A DNA stretch of 64,000 nucleotides from Stenotrophomonas maltophilia (GCF_002799245.1 NZ_NEQV01000006.1:1-64000); one strand, 5' to 3'. Positions 35,801 to 45,353 are shown, counted from the stretch's first letter. The notes: generated from the letters alone by a model not told the origin. Numbers and translations: made by a program.

Positions 35801-37145
35801 CGGTCACGCCGGTCAGATACCCCGGGAAGCGTGTGTCCTCATAGTGGTACGTACGGCTGGCGCCATCTGCATAGGTCGCAGTGGTCAGCTCGCCAGCAGG
35901 AGAGTACGTGTAGCTCACCACGGGCTGGCCAGCGACCACCAGTGCAGAGATCAATGAATCGTCACCCGGCGCGAGGTACTGGACGTCCATGCGCCGACCG
36001 GTTGAATGGGTGATGGTGAGCAGACGGCTACGACTGTCATATGCGTAGCTCAGCGAAGTTCCGTCTTCGAAATCGCGGCGCTGCATCAGACCCGCAGCAT
36101 CGAACAGGATGCGCTGCCCAGCACGTGAAAGCTGCCAATTGGTGCCCTGCTGGACAGCGCGATCACCGCTTCCGTCCATGGCTTCGTAGCCTGCTCCCAC
36201 CTTCTGGAATGCCGTCTGCCCGCCATCGGCGCCGACCAGCCCAACTTTCAGCTCGGGGCTGGGAGGGAAGGTGGAATCGTCTACGCCTGCGGTAAGCCGC
36301 AGATTGTGGGAATGGGTCCAGCCCGTACCCAACGCGCCGCCCGCCGTGCTTGTCAGGGAGTGATAGTGGCGTTGGAAGCTCACCCATCCAAGGTTGAAAT
36401 CCGGCTCAGGCTGGGATTTATCGCCAGTGGTCGGATCACACGGGTTACCAACAGGACACTGCTGCTGCGGCAGCGGCCCGCTTGTGTAGGAGAGCATGGG
36501 CGACATGTGCGGCTCGTCCTGCTGGACCAGTGAGCACATCTGCAGGGCCTCATTCCACGTCAGGGACGGTCGATTCGGACAAAGCGCCGTTCTGGCCCGG
36601 CGCACACGCTCCCACCCCACTATCGACGAGCATTCTTGAGTGCTCTGATGATAGAAGTTCAAGGTGTAATGGAAATCCTTCTCCTCGTTGGTGACGCTAC
36701 CGTCGTCGCCCCTGCCAAGTCCAAGGAGCTCCACCCAAGGATCCTCCGTGAGTGAAGTCGCCGGGCACTGCGGGTCGCTGACGCGGGCAGCGAGGATCAC
36801 GCTACGAATCTGATCTTCGGATGAGTACTCCTGCCCTGAGTGGATGTAGACCCAGTCGGTAGTAACGATCTTCTCGGGTCTCACCCGGTAATCGTAGATG
36901 ACCTTCTTTCCAAGGACGCGTTGGCGTTTGACATGCCAATCGAAGGGTTTGTCCTTTTCGTACTGGGAAAAGAGCGACTTGATGTCCTTCTGCACCGCCG
37001 CTTCGGTGGCTCGCGGCTGGCCCATCGACAGGTAGCTCTCCCACTTCTTCTGCACCTCCTGCGCCTGCGCAGCCCCGGGAGCCAAGCTGCCCAGCGCGAT
37101 CATCGCCAGTGCGGCATACGAAATGGTCTTCAGTCGTTCCAACAT
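32682..37145 (-). CDS. Sec-secreted Rhs/YD-repeat protein, frameshifted before its toxin tip
   Basis: As read, 1487 residues: signal peptide (about 1-28), an N-terminal domain of about 210 residues, a DUF6531-type start (VGNPCDPTTGDKSQPEPDF), some twenty YD repeats, and the Rhs core ending (PDHLGTPRVVID, LRFPGQQATDASGLFYNYQREYD split as usual, then RYSQSDPIGLMGG). After GLMGG the frame runs into about 85 unrelated residues. With one more G at 32955-32961 it would read GLMGGVGSYAYANSN to DPFGL and on into the toxin tip. There is no PAAR domain; the signal peptide implies Sec export. AAGGAGAACAGGG precedes ATG 37145. Confidence 0.88.
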   Translation of the reverse strand: MLERLKTISYAALAMIALGSLAPGAAQAQEVQKKWESYLSMGQPRATEAAVQKDIKSLFSQYEKDKPFDWHVKRQRVLGKKVIYDYRVRPEKIVTTDWVYIHSGQEYSSEDQIRSVILAARVSDPQCPATSLTEDPWVELLGLGRGDDGSVTNEEKDFHYTLNFYHQSTQECSSIVGWERVRRARTALCPNRPSLTWNEALQMCSLVQQDEPHMSPMLSYTSGPLPQQQCPVGNPCDPTTGDKSQPEPDFNLGWVSFQRHYHSLTSTAGGALGTGWTHSHNLRLTAGVDDSTFPPSPELKVGLVGADGGQTAFQKVGAGYEAMDGSGDRAVQQGTNWQLSRAGQRILFDAAGLMQRRDFEDGTSLSYAYDSRSRLLTITHSTGRRMDVQYLAPGDDSLISALVVAGQPVVSYTYSPAGELTTATYADGASRTYHYEDTRFPGYLTGVTAEDMQRYSWFGYDAKGRVTCSRHSGDCSQADVGIDGVRLEYTPAGTTIVTDALGKQSTYALTASGASGLPRKVNGITESNGSISRTYLPEGTDFRRRLQSVTDRRGVVTQYAYAEASDPAAGTVSVTTTTEAAGTSDQRVSETRVAMDSNRLVQQTVGNREIRIARNARLQPTTITVRDMVTGDTRITTQTYCEAEGPECPRVGLLRSVDGPRSDVADVSTYAYYTADDAGCAANGACSYRKGDLRSVTNALGQTIENLAYDAFGRPLSVKDADGVVTDYTYHARGWPTSVTVRGVTTAEDRVTQISYWPTGRVQQVTEPDGSSVTYVYDAAQRLTDIADSAGNTIHYALDNAGNRLKEDPLDTGGTLRRTLARTFNTLGQLTALKDAGNHATGFAYDANGNPQTVTDALQRVTSQQYDPLNRLAQTLQDVGGVAAEIRSQYNALDQLTQVTDPKGLHTTYAYNGFGDLTGQVSPDSGASSFTLDAAGNRKTATDARGVTATYHYDALNRLIGIAYPDPNLDVGYSYDVAPAACAADERFAKGRLGQVLHANGSTQYCHDRFGQVTRKVQTVNGVVSTLRYAYSKSGRLTELTYPDGTVADYVRDTQGRISQIGLTRTGQARQIVVNNVTYAAFGPATGWTYGNGRQLQRPLDLDYRPQAVHDPAAGGLSLGYGYDPVGSITELKNGTGSTVLAKYAYDTLGRLTQTQDGTTGTPIETYAYDATGNRTALTTSAGTASYTYPATSHRLTAVDGEARNHDAVGNTTSIGSKTFTYNDANRMNAVKQGSAVLESYSYNHRGERVLRTPASGAAKITLYDEAGQWLGNYSATGQAQQQAIWLDNYPVALINVPGTGVPELAYVQPDHLGTPRVVIDPVRNVSIWEWSNKSEVFGNQIPSADPDGDGVAFELALRFPGQQATDASGLFYNYQREYDPAVGRYSQSDPIGLMGGLVVTRTRTPMLHRSWTHLGCSLRLPVPSARPQQATTGAETVSSSSKTRTFPITVATNRLGYISIQRKLQNRSWPMHSLRCRNPRTLSSLG

Positions 37146-37363
37146 CCCTGTTCTCCTTCCTGGACGAACACAGCACCGGCAGGAACGAGAACGCGGGGCG
37201 GTTGCCTCACCACGTCATACTTCGGATCGTCCCTGGTCCGGAATGCGGTCTGACCGCATGGGGAACGTTATCTCCGATGTGGTTTACACATTCAAGTCAG
37301 AAAGTGTGGAATGGGTCGGATTTCAGAGTTTTCTGATGCAGGGGGGAGGCGTGTCGGAAATTC

Positions 37364-37387
37364 AGCCGAGCGTGGGCTCGGCTCTAC
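37364..37387. repeat. SMAG monomer
   Basis: AGCCGAGC/GCTCGGCT with a GTGG loop, followed by CTAC (37384-37387), the complement of the GTAG tag. Confidence 0.8.
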
Positions 37388-37415
37388 AAGGCGAATGCCT
37401 CCAGAAACAGAAACA

Positions 37416-37430
37416 CCGGGCTGTGCCCGG
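37416..37430. terminator. Hairpin after the GH109 gene
   Basis: CCGGGC/GCCCGG stem with a 3-base loop, flanked by a further pairing ACA/TGT region, about 32 bases beyond the GH109 stop. No T-run. Confidence 0.4.
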
Positions 37431-37462
37431 CGTCTCTGTCACAGCGTGGAAGGGTGTAAACC

Positions 37463-38818
37463 TCAATACTTCCCGTCGAACGCAAAAATCGGCTTGCGCT
37501 GCTTCCACGCACCAGCAGTAAAGTCCGGGAACTCCAGCGTCTGGAAGCTGTTGGCGATCGACTGCTCGCTCAACGGCGTGATCGCGCTCCACGTCACCGC
37601 GTCGTAGATGTCGATCGGCATCGGTGCCTTGGCCTTCAGCGCTTCGACAAACGCATGGATGACGAACCAGTCCATGCCACCGTGGCCGGCACTGGCGGCG
37701 GTATCGGCATTCTGCTTCCACAGCGGGTGCTCGTACTCGTCCTGGTACTTCTTGAACTCTTCCCACTGGTGCGGCGGGCTGCGGCCTTCGATGTGGATCG
37801 AGTGGTTCACATCCATCCACAGGCCATGGGTGCCCTGCACACGGAAGCCCATCGAGTACGGACGCGGCAGCGACGTATCGTGCTGCAGCAGGATGGTCTC
37901 GCCGTTCTCGCAGGCCAGCGTGGTGGTGACGATATCGCCCAGCTTGAACTTGACCTTGGTGCTGGGGTGGGTGGTGCCGCCACTCTTGGCCACGGTGTAT
38001 TCGTGCAGGCCGCGGGCCTTGGTCGCGAAGGCATTGATGTGGGTGAAGCGGTTGCCACGGTTGATGCCGGTGTACATCGCGCACGGGCCGATGCCATGGC
38101 TGGGGTACAGCTCGCCGTTGCGCTCCACCGAATGTTCGGTGCGCCAGCGTGCTTCGCTCCAGCCCTTGGGACCGAATTCCACACCGCTGTCGTACGGCTG
38201 GTTCGGGTCGCCGGAATTGAACTTCACGCCGCGCAGATCGTGCTGGTATCCGGCCTGCAGATGCACCAGCTCGCCGAACAGGCCCTGGCGCACCATCTGC
38301 AGCGCGGCCATCACGTCGCGGCGGTAGCAGACGTTCTCCAGCAGCATGTACGGGGTGCCGGTGCTCAGCTGGGTCTTCAACACGTCCCAGTGATCCTGCA
38401 GGGTGATGCCGGCCACCACTTCGCAGCCCACCGCCACGCCGGCCTGCATCGCGGCAATCGCCATCGGCGCGTGGTATTCCCACGGCGTGGCAATGATCAC
38501 GCCATCGATGCCCTTCTGTTCCAGCAGTCGCTTCCACGCATTGGCGTCGCGGTCCTGGCCATAGGTCTTCGGCGCCGGCTTGCCCGCCTTGGCCACCATT
38601 TCGGTGGCGCGGCCGAGCATGATCGGCTCGATATCGCAGACGGCGACCACTTCGACGTCGTCGCGGCGTACCAGTTCCTTCAGCAGCACCAGGCCACGCA
38701 TGCCGGTACCGATCATGGCCAGGCGCACCTTGCGCCCGCGTGCCCAGGCCGGGGTCTGCGGCAGCAGGCTGCTGGCGGCGACAGCGGCACTGGCCGCGAT
38801 GAATTCCCTACGCTTCAT
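37463..38818 (-). CDS. Tat-exported GH109 (Gfo/Idh/MocA-type) glycosidase
   Basis: A 451-residue exported protein with a twin-arginine signal (MKRREFIAASAAVAASSLL). An N-terminal Rossmann fold (LAMIGTGMRGL, about 33-43) binds NAD(H), followed by the Gfo/Idh/MocA C-terminal domain. Length, Tat signal and the segments EYHAPMAIAAMQAG and HGIGPCAMYTGINRG match GH109, whose founder is an NAD-dependent alpha-N-acetylgalactosaminidase. The neighbours (GalNAc TonB receptor, GH31 and aga genes) agree. It ends the minus-strand operon. I chose ATG 38818; ATG 38827 has its AGGAG too close. Confidence 0.82.
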   Translation of the reverse strand: MKRREFIAASAAVAASSLLPQTPAWARGRKVRLAMIGTGMRGLVLLKELVRRDDVEVVAVCDIEPIMLGRATEMVAKAGKPAPKTYGQDRDANAWKRLLEQKGIDGVIIATPWEYHAPMAIAAMQAGVAVGCEVVAGITLQDHWDVLKTQLSTGTPYMLLENVCYRRDVMAALQMVRQGLFGELVHLQAGYQHDLRGVKFNSGDPNQPYDSGVEFGPKGWSEARWRTEHSVERNGELYPSHGIGPCAMYTGINRGNRFTHINAFATKARGLHEYTVAKSGGTTHPSTKVKFKLGDIVTTTLACENGETILLQHDTSLPRPYSMGFRVQGTHGLWMDVNHSIHIEGRSPPHQWEEFKKYQDEYEHPLWKQNADTAASAGHGGMDWFVIHAFVEALKAKAPMPIDIYDAVTWSAITPLSEQSIANSFQTLEFPDFTAGAWKQRKPIFAFDGKY

Positions 38819-38883
38819 GGCAAACATCTCTCCTCTTGGCAGCGTGCCGGCCGCAGCCGGCACGCCAGGTCACGCAAACGGAA

Positions 38884-41859
38884 TTACTTGAACCGGTAGC
38901 CGATGGTCACACTGTAACCACGACCAAAGATGGTTGCGTAGTCACTGGAGTCACCCAGGAAGCTGTTCGGGTCGTAGAACGGCAGGCGGTTGAACAGGTT
39001 CTTGACGGTGAAGCTCAGGTTCCACGCATCATCCGGGCGCCAGGTGACGCTCATGTTGGCGGTCCACCACGACGGTGCACCATCACACTTGCTCTTCTGC
39101 AGGGCCAGGTAGCCGCCGGTGCAGGTTTCCTTGTTGTTGCTCACTTCGTCGACCTGGTCGGTGGCCCACTTGGTGCCGCCCACGTAGTTGACGAACATGC
39201 TGGTGGTCACCTGCTTGTAGGTCCAGTCGGCATTGAGCGTGGCACGCAGGCGCGGGTTGTTGTAGTAGCCCACCACGTCGCCGTAGTACCAGCCGTTCTC
39301 CGCGTCCATGTAGAAGCGGTTGCGGTTGGCGATGGTGGCGGCCAGGCCGATGTTCAGGTTGCCCCAGTCGCCCAGCGAGAAGCGGCTGCGCGCGTCGATG
39401 TCGAAGCCGTCGATCAGCGTCTTGCCGCGGTTCTTGTACTGGCCGACCACGCTGGCCACGTTGCCGGCGGAGTATCCCGGCAGGTTCGCCGGGCAGCTCA
39501 CACCACTGGCCGGATCGGCGCACATCGCCGCCAGCTGGGCCAGGTTGGCACGGTCACTGTCGGTGATCGGCGAGCGCGACATCGAGATGATGTCTTCCAT
39601 GCGGCGATAGTCCGGCGCGACGATTTCGTTGTTGCGGTAGATGAACCAGTAGTCGGCCGACACCGACAGCCAGCTCGCCGGCTCGTAGACGAAGCCGAGG
39701 GTGGCGATCTTCGCCTTCTCCGGCTTCAGGTCCTTGTTCGGCTGGGTCATGCGGGCCACGGTGCGGCTGCAGTCGACGTTCAGCATGTTCTTGCCCAGAT
39801 CGACATCGCCCGGCCGCTGCGACTTCAACAGCAGGTTGGCGATGGCGTTGGTCTCGTTGCAGCGCAGCTCGTCACGGAAGCCACCGAGCTGGGCGAACAC
39901 GCCGCCGTTGCCGGACTCGGCCAGGCTCGGTGCGCGGAAACCGGTGGAGTAGGTACCGCGCAGCATCAGCTGGTCGAACGCCTGGTACTTGAAGCCGATC
40001 TTCGGTGCGACGTTGGCGCTGAAGTTCGGGTACTTGTCCACGCGCACCGCTGCGTCCAGTTCCAGCTTGTCGGTGATCGGTGCCACCGTTTCGGCGAACA
40101 GTGCGTAGGTGTTGCGCTTGCCGTCGAACCACGAGCCGCCCTGCTGGGAGATCAGGCCGTTGGCCGCATCGGCGTTGCCCGGGGTGTAGAAGGTTTCGCG
40201 GCTGGCGTTGAAGCCGAACGCGGCGCGCATCTCGCCGGCCGGCAGCTGGAACAGCGGGCCTTCGATCTTGCCGTCCAGGGTGTGCAGGCGGGTCCACGAC
40301 TGGATGTCGAAGGTCGGGAACGCTTCACGGATCAATGCGGCGTTGGCTTCGCTGATCTCGCCGAACTTGTACGCCGGGTGATCGGAGATGATCACGCGGC
40401 CGGTGCCCGGATCGATCGTGTATGGCCCGAACGCCTTCTCGAAGCCCTTGGTGTTGACGTTGATCGTCTGATAGGTGGTGGAGTGGGTACCGGCGCTGGC
40501 GAAGGCGGTCTCCCAGTTCCAGTCACCCACATTGCCACGCGCGCCAGCCAACACGCGGTAGCTCTTGTCGGTGTTGCGCTGGCCGAAGTAGCTCGGGCCG
40601 GCATCCTGCAGCAGGTAGTTCAGGCCAACCACCCCACCCATCATCGCCTTCATTTCCGGGCTGGCGTGGTTGTACTCGTTGTTCGGGCCCAGGTACGGGT
40701 ACAGGAACTGGTTGACGGTGTTGCCGGTGTTGCGCGAGAACCAGCTGGTCGGGTTGCCGGTGGTGGTGCCGTAGGTGCGCGGCGTGCCGCCGTTGGCGCG
40801 CAGGTCGATGTCGGTGTAGGTCGCCTCGGCGAAGATCTCCGTGCTGTCACCCACCAGGAAGGTACCGTTGAGGTAGGCGGTGTTGCGCTCGGATTTGGCG
40901 CCGGCATCGATCTCGTTGTTCATCCAGGTTTCCCAGACGCAACGCGGGCCGGCCGCTTCACTGGTCAGCACGTTCTTGCAGCCCGGCGCAGCTTCCTGCA
41001 CGCGGCGGCCGGTGACCGGATCGAAGGCGAAGTAGCTGCCCGGGTTGAACTCGCCCGGCTTGCTGCCCACGCCCAGGCGCAGGTTGTTGAGGTAGTTCGG
41101 GTTGTTGACGTAGTACTGGTCGGGCCGCTTGTCGTAGAAATCGCTCAGCGGAATCGCGTCGCGGCGGTACATGTTGACCGCGCCGTAGATGTTGAAGCGG
41201 TTCTCGGTCAGGTCACCGAAGCCGGCGGTAATGCTGGCCTGGCGCTCGCCGTAGGAATCGATGCGTGAGGAGGTGTCGTTGGTGAAGCTGATCTCGGCGC
41301 CCTGGAAGTTGCGCTTGGTGATCACGTTGATCACGCCGGCCACCGCATCGGTGCCGTACACCGCCGAGGCACCGTCGGTCAGCACCTCCATGCGCTCGAT
41401 GGCTGCGGCCGGGATCGCGTCGATGTTGACGAACTGGGTCTGGAAGCCGGCCGGTGCGCCGTAGTACGACAGGCGACGTCCGTTCAGCAGCACCAGCGTG
41501 CCCTGTGCGCCCAGGCCGCGCAGGTTGGCCTGCGAGGCACCATCGGAACCGGTGAACAGCGAGCGTGCATCCTGCTGCGCCGGGCGTGCGGCCGGCAGGT
41601 TGTCGAGCACCTGCAGCAGCGTGCGCGCACCCATGTTCTGGATGTCCTGCTTGCTGATCACCTGCACCGGCGAAGCGGTTTCAACGTCGGTGCGGCGGAT
41701 GTTGGAACCGGTGACCTCGATACGGGCCAGGTCGGTGGCCTTGTCCTTGCTCTCCTGGGCAAGGGCAGGGGCAGCAATCGAGAACAGCGCGCCGGCGATG
41801 GCCAGCGTCAGCGGAGCGATCGAGCGACAGGGGGGGCGGTGGTGGCGGGCGGGCAACAT
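38884..41859 (-). CDS. TonB-dependent receptor of the GalNAc locus
   Basis: A 991-residue outer-membrane receptor: signal peptide, plug (TDLARIEVTGSNIRRTD, LVLLNGRRLSYYG, RMEVLTDGASAVYGTDAVAG) and a long barrel ending IGYRFK. It is of the large oar/sugar-receptor type common in Xanthomonadaceae, which import oligosaccharides. AGGAGAGAACC lies before ATG 41859. It sits between the GH31 and GH109 genes and is probably in their operon (gaps of 134 and 65 bases). Uptake of GalNAc-bearing oligosaccharides is inferred from the locus. Confidence 0.9.
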   Translation of the reverse strand: MLPARHHRPPCRSIAPLTLAIAGALFSIAAPALAQESKDKATDLARIEVTGSNIRRTDVETASPVQVISKQDIQNMGARTLLQVLDNLPAARPAQQDARSLFTGSDGASQANLRGLGAQGTLVLLNGRRLSYYGAPAGFQTQFVNIDAIPAAAIERMEVLTDGASAVYGTDAVAGVINVITKRNFQGAEISFTNDTSSRIDSYGERQASITAGFGDLTENRFNIYGAVNMYRRDAIPLSDFYDKRPDQYYVNNPNYLNNLRLGVGSKPGEFNPGSYFAFDPVTGRRVQEAAPGCKNVLTSEAAGPRCVWETWMNNEIDAGAKSERNTAYLNGTFLVGDSTEIFAEATYTDIDLRANGGTPRTYGTTTGNPTSWFSRNTGNTVNQFLYPYLGPNNEYNHASPEMKAMMGGVVGLNYLLQDAGPSYFGQRNTDKSYRVLAGARGNVGDWNWETAFASAGTHSTTYQTINVNTKGFEKAFGPYTIDPGTGRVIISDHPAYKFGEISEANAALIREAFPTFDIQSWTRLHTLDGKIEGPLFQLPAGEMRAAFGFNASRETFYTPGNADAANGLISQQGGSWFDGKRNTYALFAETVAPITDKLELDAAVRVDKYPNFSANVAPKIGFKYQAFDQLMLRGTYSTGFRAPSLAESGNGGVFAQLGGFRDELRCNETNAIANLLLKSQRPGDVDLGKNMLNVDCSRTVARMTQPNKDLKPEKAKIATLGFVYEPASWLSVSADYWFIYRNNEIVAPDYRRMEDIISMSRSPITDSDRANLAQLAAMCADPASGVSCPANLPGYSAGNVASVVGQYKNRGKTLIDGFDIDARSRFSLGDWGNLNIGLAATIANRNRFYMDAENGWYYGDVVGYYNNPRLRATLNADWTYKQVTTSMFVNYVGGTKWATDQVDEVSNNKETCTGGYLALQKSKCDGAPSWWTANMSVTWRPDDAWNLSFTVKNLFNRLPFYDPNSFLGDSSDYATIFGRGYSVTIGYRFK

Positions 41860-41993
41860 CGGGGTTCTCTCCTGGCAGGGGTGCGGCGCAACTGAGTGAG
41901 CGCGTGGGCGTTCGGCGGGCAAAACGCTCCCGGGCCACGGCCATGAAGGCCGTAGTCGGATTGGGCGGGGGGAGGAGCGGTGTTACGTGGGGG

Positions 41994-44900
41994 TCATGGG
42001 GCGACGATGCTGGCGGAGTCGCCCTCCTGGCCGATCAGTACGGCGTTGGCCCAGTTGGCGCAGACCTGGGCGGGTTGGCTGCCCTGCGCACCCAGCGTGC
42101 GCAGGCTCAGGGTGGAAAGGCCACGGATGTCCAGCTCCGGCTTGACCACGCCGGGCGCCTTCACCAGGCCGCTGTCGTACAGCAGGCGGTTGTCGCCCCA
42201 TACCTGGAACTGCAGGCCACCGGCGCTGCGGCAGGCGTCGTCGATGCCGAGGTCGGCACGCAGCAGGTGCCAGCCGCCCTGCAGGCGCAGGTCGATGCGG
42301 CTGTTGGCACCTACGCCCAGGCCACGGCGGAACTGCAGGCCGTTCATGCGCATGCCGGCGTCGCCACGGAACGACTGGTCGGTGCGCACCTGGCTGGCCA
42401 GCGCGGCCGGCACCGGCAGCTCGGAGAGATAGCGCTGCCGGGCCGGTCGCTCCGGTTCCTGGTGTTCGAGGATGTGGAAGGTGGACAGTGCGATCGGGCC
42501 GACATCGCGCGGCTGCAACGCGTCGAACGCGCGGGCGCTGCCCTGTGCGGCGGTGACCATCGGGTCGGTGCTGCTGGCGCCGTCGCCCTCGGGGTTCTGC
42601 ACGCTCAGCACACGGAAGCGCAGCAGGCGGCCGGCGTGGGCCGGGAAGTCGATGCGCTGCACGCCTTCCTTCAGCTGCAGGCGGCCACGGGCGATCGGCT
42701 CGCCCCACTCACCGTTGCTGTCGCCCAGGTACACCTCGTAGTCGCGTACCTGGCCGTGCTTCCAGTTCTTGTCGTTGCGCGGCGCGATGTCGATGCCATC
42801 GATCATCCTGCGCTCGCCGAAGCCGATCACCCACTCGTGCGCGCCAGTGCGCACGGCCTGGTTGCGCACGCTGCGGAACCAGGTGGCCGGATCGTCGTCG
42901 AAGGCATTTTCCAATGCATGGCCGGGCTCTTCGGCCGGGCGGTTGACCACCAGCAGGCTGTCGGCCGGCAGTTCGCGGCCCAGCACCGGCGCGGCCGGAT
43001 AGGCATCGTCGGCGGCCGCGGCGGCCACCGCGAAGTCCAGCTGCAGCTGCAGCGGCTGGCGGATGCCCTGGGGGGCGGTGCGCACATGCACGGTGCCACG
43101 GCGTTCGGCGGCATCGAAGTACCAGCCTTCGGGCGCGCTGTTGAAGGCGGCGGCATCGGCCAGCGCGGGCAGCGCGCGGCCACCGGCCTGCACCGCACGC
43201 GGCGCCTGCCGGCTGAGCACGCGCAGGCCATAGCGACGCTGCGCCAGCTGGCCGTGGTACTGGCCCTGCACGGCGTCGATCTGCACCTGCACCGGGCCAC
43301 TGCCCTGTACCGGCGCCTGCACGCGGACCTGCTGCGTGCTCGACTCGCCCTGCTGGTAGCGGCGCGTGTTGCCATCGTCTTCGTACAGCGTGTACTGCGA
43401 ATCGCCCTGCGGGTACAGGTCGAACGTCACTTCATCAAGGGGCTTCTCACCGTCGAACAGCATCGACGGGTACATCGGCAGGATCGCACCGGCACGCACG
43501 AACACCGGCAATGTGGCCAGGTCCACCTGGCGGTCGAGCTGGCGGCCCTCGGCGCCGGCCTGCACGCGGCGGCCATCCCAGTAGTCGATCCAGCCGCCGG
43601 CCGGCAGATGGATGTCGCGGCGCCAGCCACGGCTGGCGGCCTGGCTGCGGTACACCGGCGCGACCAGCAGATCGCGGCCCAGCAGGAACTGGTACTTGTA
43701 GGTTTCATCCTGCGCATGCGGATCGCGCGGGTTGTCCCACATCAGGCCACGCACCGGCGGCGCGCCGGTCTGTGCGGCCTCGTGCACCAGCCCGTACATG
43801 TACGGGGTCAGGCGCATCTTCAACTTCAGGTAATCACGGTTGATGCTGCGGTAGGGTTCGTCGTACCACCACGGATGCTTGCGCGCGTTCGATGACCAGC
43901 CGCTCATGCCCATCAGCACCGGCGTGAACGCCTTCCACTGCAGGTCGCGGGTGAAGGTCTCGGCGCTGCCGCCGAAGATCGCATCGACGTCGCCGCTGGC
44001 GTAGGCCATGCCGGACAGGCCCGAACCCACCAGGGTCGGCACGTGCCAGCGAATGTAATCCCAGCTGCTGCTCTGGTCGCCGGTCCACGCCACTGCATAG
44101 CGCTGGATGCCGGCCCAGCCCATCACCGTCCACAGGAACGGGCGCGAATCGGAATTGTCGAGGATGCCGTTGAATGCCTGGCGGTTGGCGTCCATCGCGA
44201 ACTGGTAGCCCTTGCCGGTCCAGGCCACGTCCAGCTTCTGCACGCGGCTGCCGGCCTTGCCGACTTCCCAGGCGATCTTGTCCACGCCGTTCTCGGTCCA
44301 CAGGCCGGTGCGGAAGCCGTACTTGGCCAGGCCCTGCACGGTTTCGGGCAGCTTCCTGTAACCACAGCCGTAGCCATCGTTGGGCAGGATCCAGCCGCCG
44401 GGCATGTCGTGGGCACGGTACTGCCTGGCCACGCTGTCGATCACATCGGGGGTGGTGCCGGTGGGGCCATCGCTCCAGCCTTCCGGTACCGTGCCGGGCT
44501 TCTTGCTGTTGTCGCCGTCGTTGTAGCAATCGGCATCGCCGTAGGACAGCGCCCAGCGCGCCACCATGTTCGGGCGGCCGGTCAGCTGGGTGTAGCGCTC
44601 GATCAGCTTCGGCAGATCGGCGCCCACGAAGTAATAGGCATCGAAGCGGTCTTCGCGATGCAGCAGCGTGGCCTGGTCGGGCTCGCGCAGATCGTAGCTG
44701 CCATCGCTCCATGTGTTGCGCAGCATGCCCCAGCCACGGCTGCTCAGCAGCATCGGTGCAGGGCTGGGGCGGTCGCCCTCTTCCCAGCCGCCGGAGTAGG
44801 ACACTTCCAGCTCACGACCCTTGAACTGGTAGCGGCCGTTCTGCTGGCCGCCGCCGTAATAGCCTTCGTCGGCCTGCGAGGACAGCACCTGCACGCTCTG

Positions 44901-45353
44901 TGTGGCATCCAGGTCCAACGGTTGCAGTTCCTGCCACAGCGCGGTGGGCTGGCCGTTGTCCAGGCGTTCCAGGCGCAGCCGCAGCGGCTGGCGCTGCACA
45001 TGCAGCACCAGTGCATCGGTGCGCACGCGGATTTCCTGTGCGTCTTCTTCCAGCTTCGCCTGCACGCTCGCCTTTGGCTGCGGCAGCACGATCGGTGCGG
45101 CCTTGTCACCGGCACCGGTCAGCGTGCCATTGCGGCCGGCCTGCACGCGGATGATGTCGGTGGCCGGCAGTTCGATGCGGATGCGTGCGCCCTTGTCGGT
45201 CTGCAGGTCCCAGCCCTGCACGCCGTCGCGGCTGGCGCTGGCGCTGACCGAACGCAGGTTGCCGACCGGCTCGGCCCGGGCCGGCATGGACGCCAGCATC
45301 AATGCCGGCAACAGGGCCAGCATCAGCGGCGAGCGACGAACGCAGTTTTCCAC
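41994..45353 (-). CDS. Exported multidomain GH31 glycosidase (likely alpha-N-acetylgalactosaminidase group)
   Basis: A 1119-residue enzyme: signal peptide (about 1-27), GH31 N-terminal beta domain, TIM barrel (about 255-640), DUF5110-like sheet (about 690-790), an F5/8 type C/CBM32 domain (about 860-1000) and a C-terminal NPCBM domain (about 1005-1110). Likely nucleophile D375 (KLDVAWTG) and acid/base D426 (AWTGDQSSSW). These contexts differ from the WxDMNE of alpha-glucosidases and resemble the GH31 group active on alpha-GalNAc. The start is GTG 45353, with GGGAG upstream. It leads the minus-strand operon, directly behind the AgaR-like boxes. Confidence 0.85.
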   Translation of the reverse strand: MENCVRRSPLMLALLPALMLASMPARAEPVGNLRSVSASASRDGVQGWDLQTDKGARIRIELPATDIIRVQAGRNGTLTGAGDKAAPIVLPQPKASVQAKLEEDAQEIRVRTDALVLHVQRQPLRLRLERLDNGQPTALWQELQPLDLDATQSVQVLSSQADEGYYGGGQQNGRYQFKGRELEVSYSGGWEEGDRPSPAPMLLSSRGWGMLRNTWSDGSYDLREPDQATLLHREDRFDAYYFVGADLPKLIERYTQLTGRPNMVARWALSYGDADCYNDGDNSKKPGTVPEGWSDGPTGTTPDVIDSVARQYRAHDMPGGWILPNDGYGCGYRKLPETVQGLAKYGFRTGLWTENGVDKIAWEVGKAGSRVQKLDVAWTGKGYQFAMDANRQAFNGILDNSDSRPFLWTVMGWAGIQRYAVAWTGDQSSSWDYIRWHVPTLVGSGLSGMAYASGDVDAIFGGSAETFTRDLQWKAFTPVLMGMSGWSSNARKHPWWYDEPYRSINRDYLKLKMRLTPYMYGLVHEAAQTGAPPVRGLMWDNPRDPHAQDETYKYQFLLGRDLLVAPVYRSQAASRGWRRDIHLPAGGWIDYWDGRRVQAGAEGRQLDRQVDLATLPVFVRAGAILPMYPSMLFDGEKPLDEVTFDLYPQGDSQYTLYEDDGNTRRYQQGESSTQQVRVQAPVQGSGPVQVQIDAVQGQYHGQLAQRRYGLRVLSRQAPRAVQAGGRALPALADAAAFNSAPEGWYFDAAERRGTVHVRTAPQGIRQPLQLQLDFAVAAAAADDAYPAAPVLGRELPADSLLVVNRPAEEPGHALENAFDDDPATWFRSVRNQAVRTGAHEWVIGFGERRMIDGIDIAPRNDKNWKHGQVRDYEVYLGDSNGEWGEPIARGRLQLKEGVQRIDFPAHAGRLLRFRVLSVQNPEGDGASSTDPMVTAAQGSARAFDALQPRDVGPIALSTFHILEHQEPERPARQRYLSELPVPAALASQVRTDQSFRGDAGMRMNGLQFRRGLGVGANSRIDLRLQGGWHLLRADLGIDDACRSAGGLQFQVWGDNRLLYDSGLVKAPGVVKPELDIRGLSTLSLRTLGAQGSQPAQVCANWANAVLIGQEGDSASIVAP

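Larger units (their letters stand above)
37146..37462. other. Intergenic region between rhs and the GH109 gene
   Basis: No gene is supported. It should hold the rhs promoter. A SMAG palindrome (37364-37387) and a small hairpin (37416-37430) lie near the GH109 gene end. Confidence 0.5.

Noticed and set aside
32727-35957. A 1076-codon plus-strand frame
   Set aside because: Antisense to the Rhs core, whose YD-repeat motifs are unmistakable on the minus strand.
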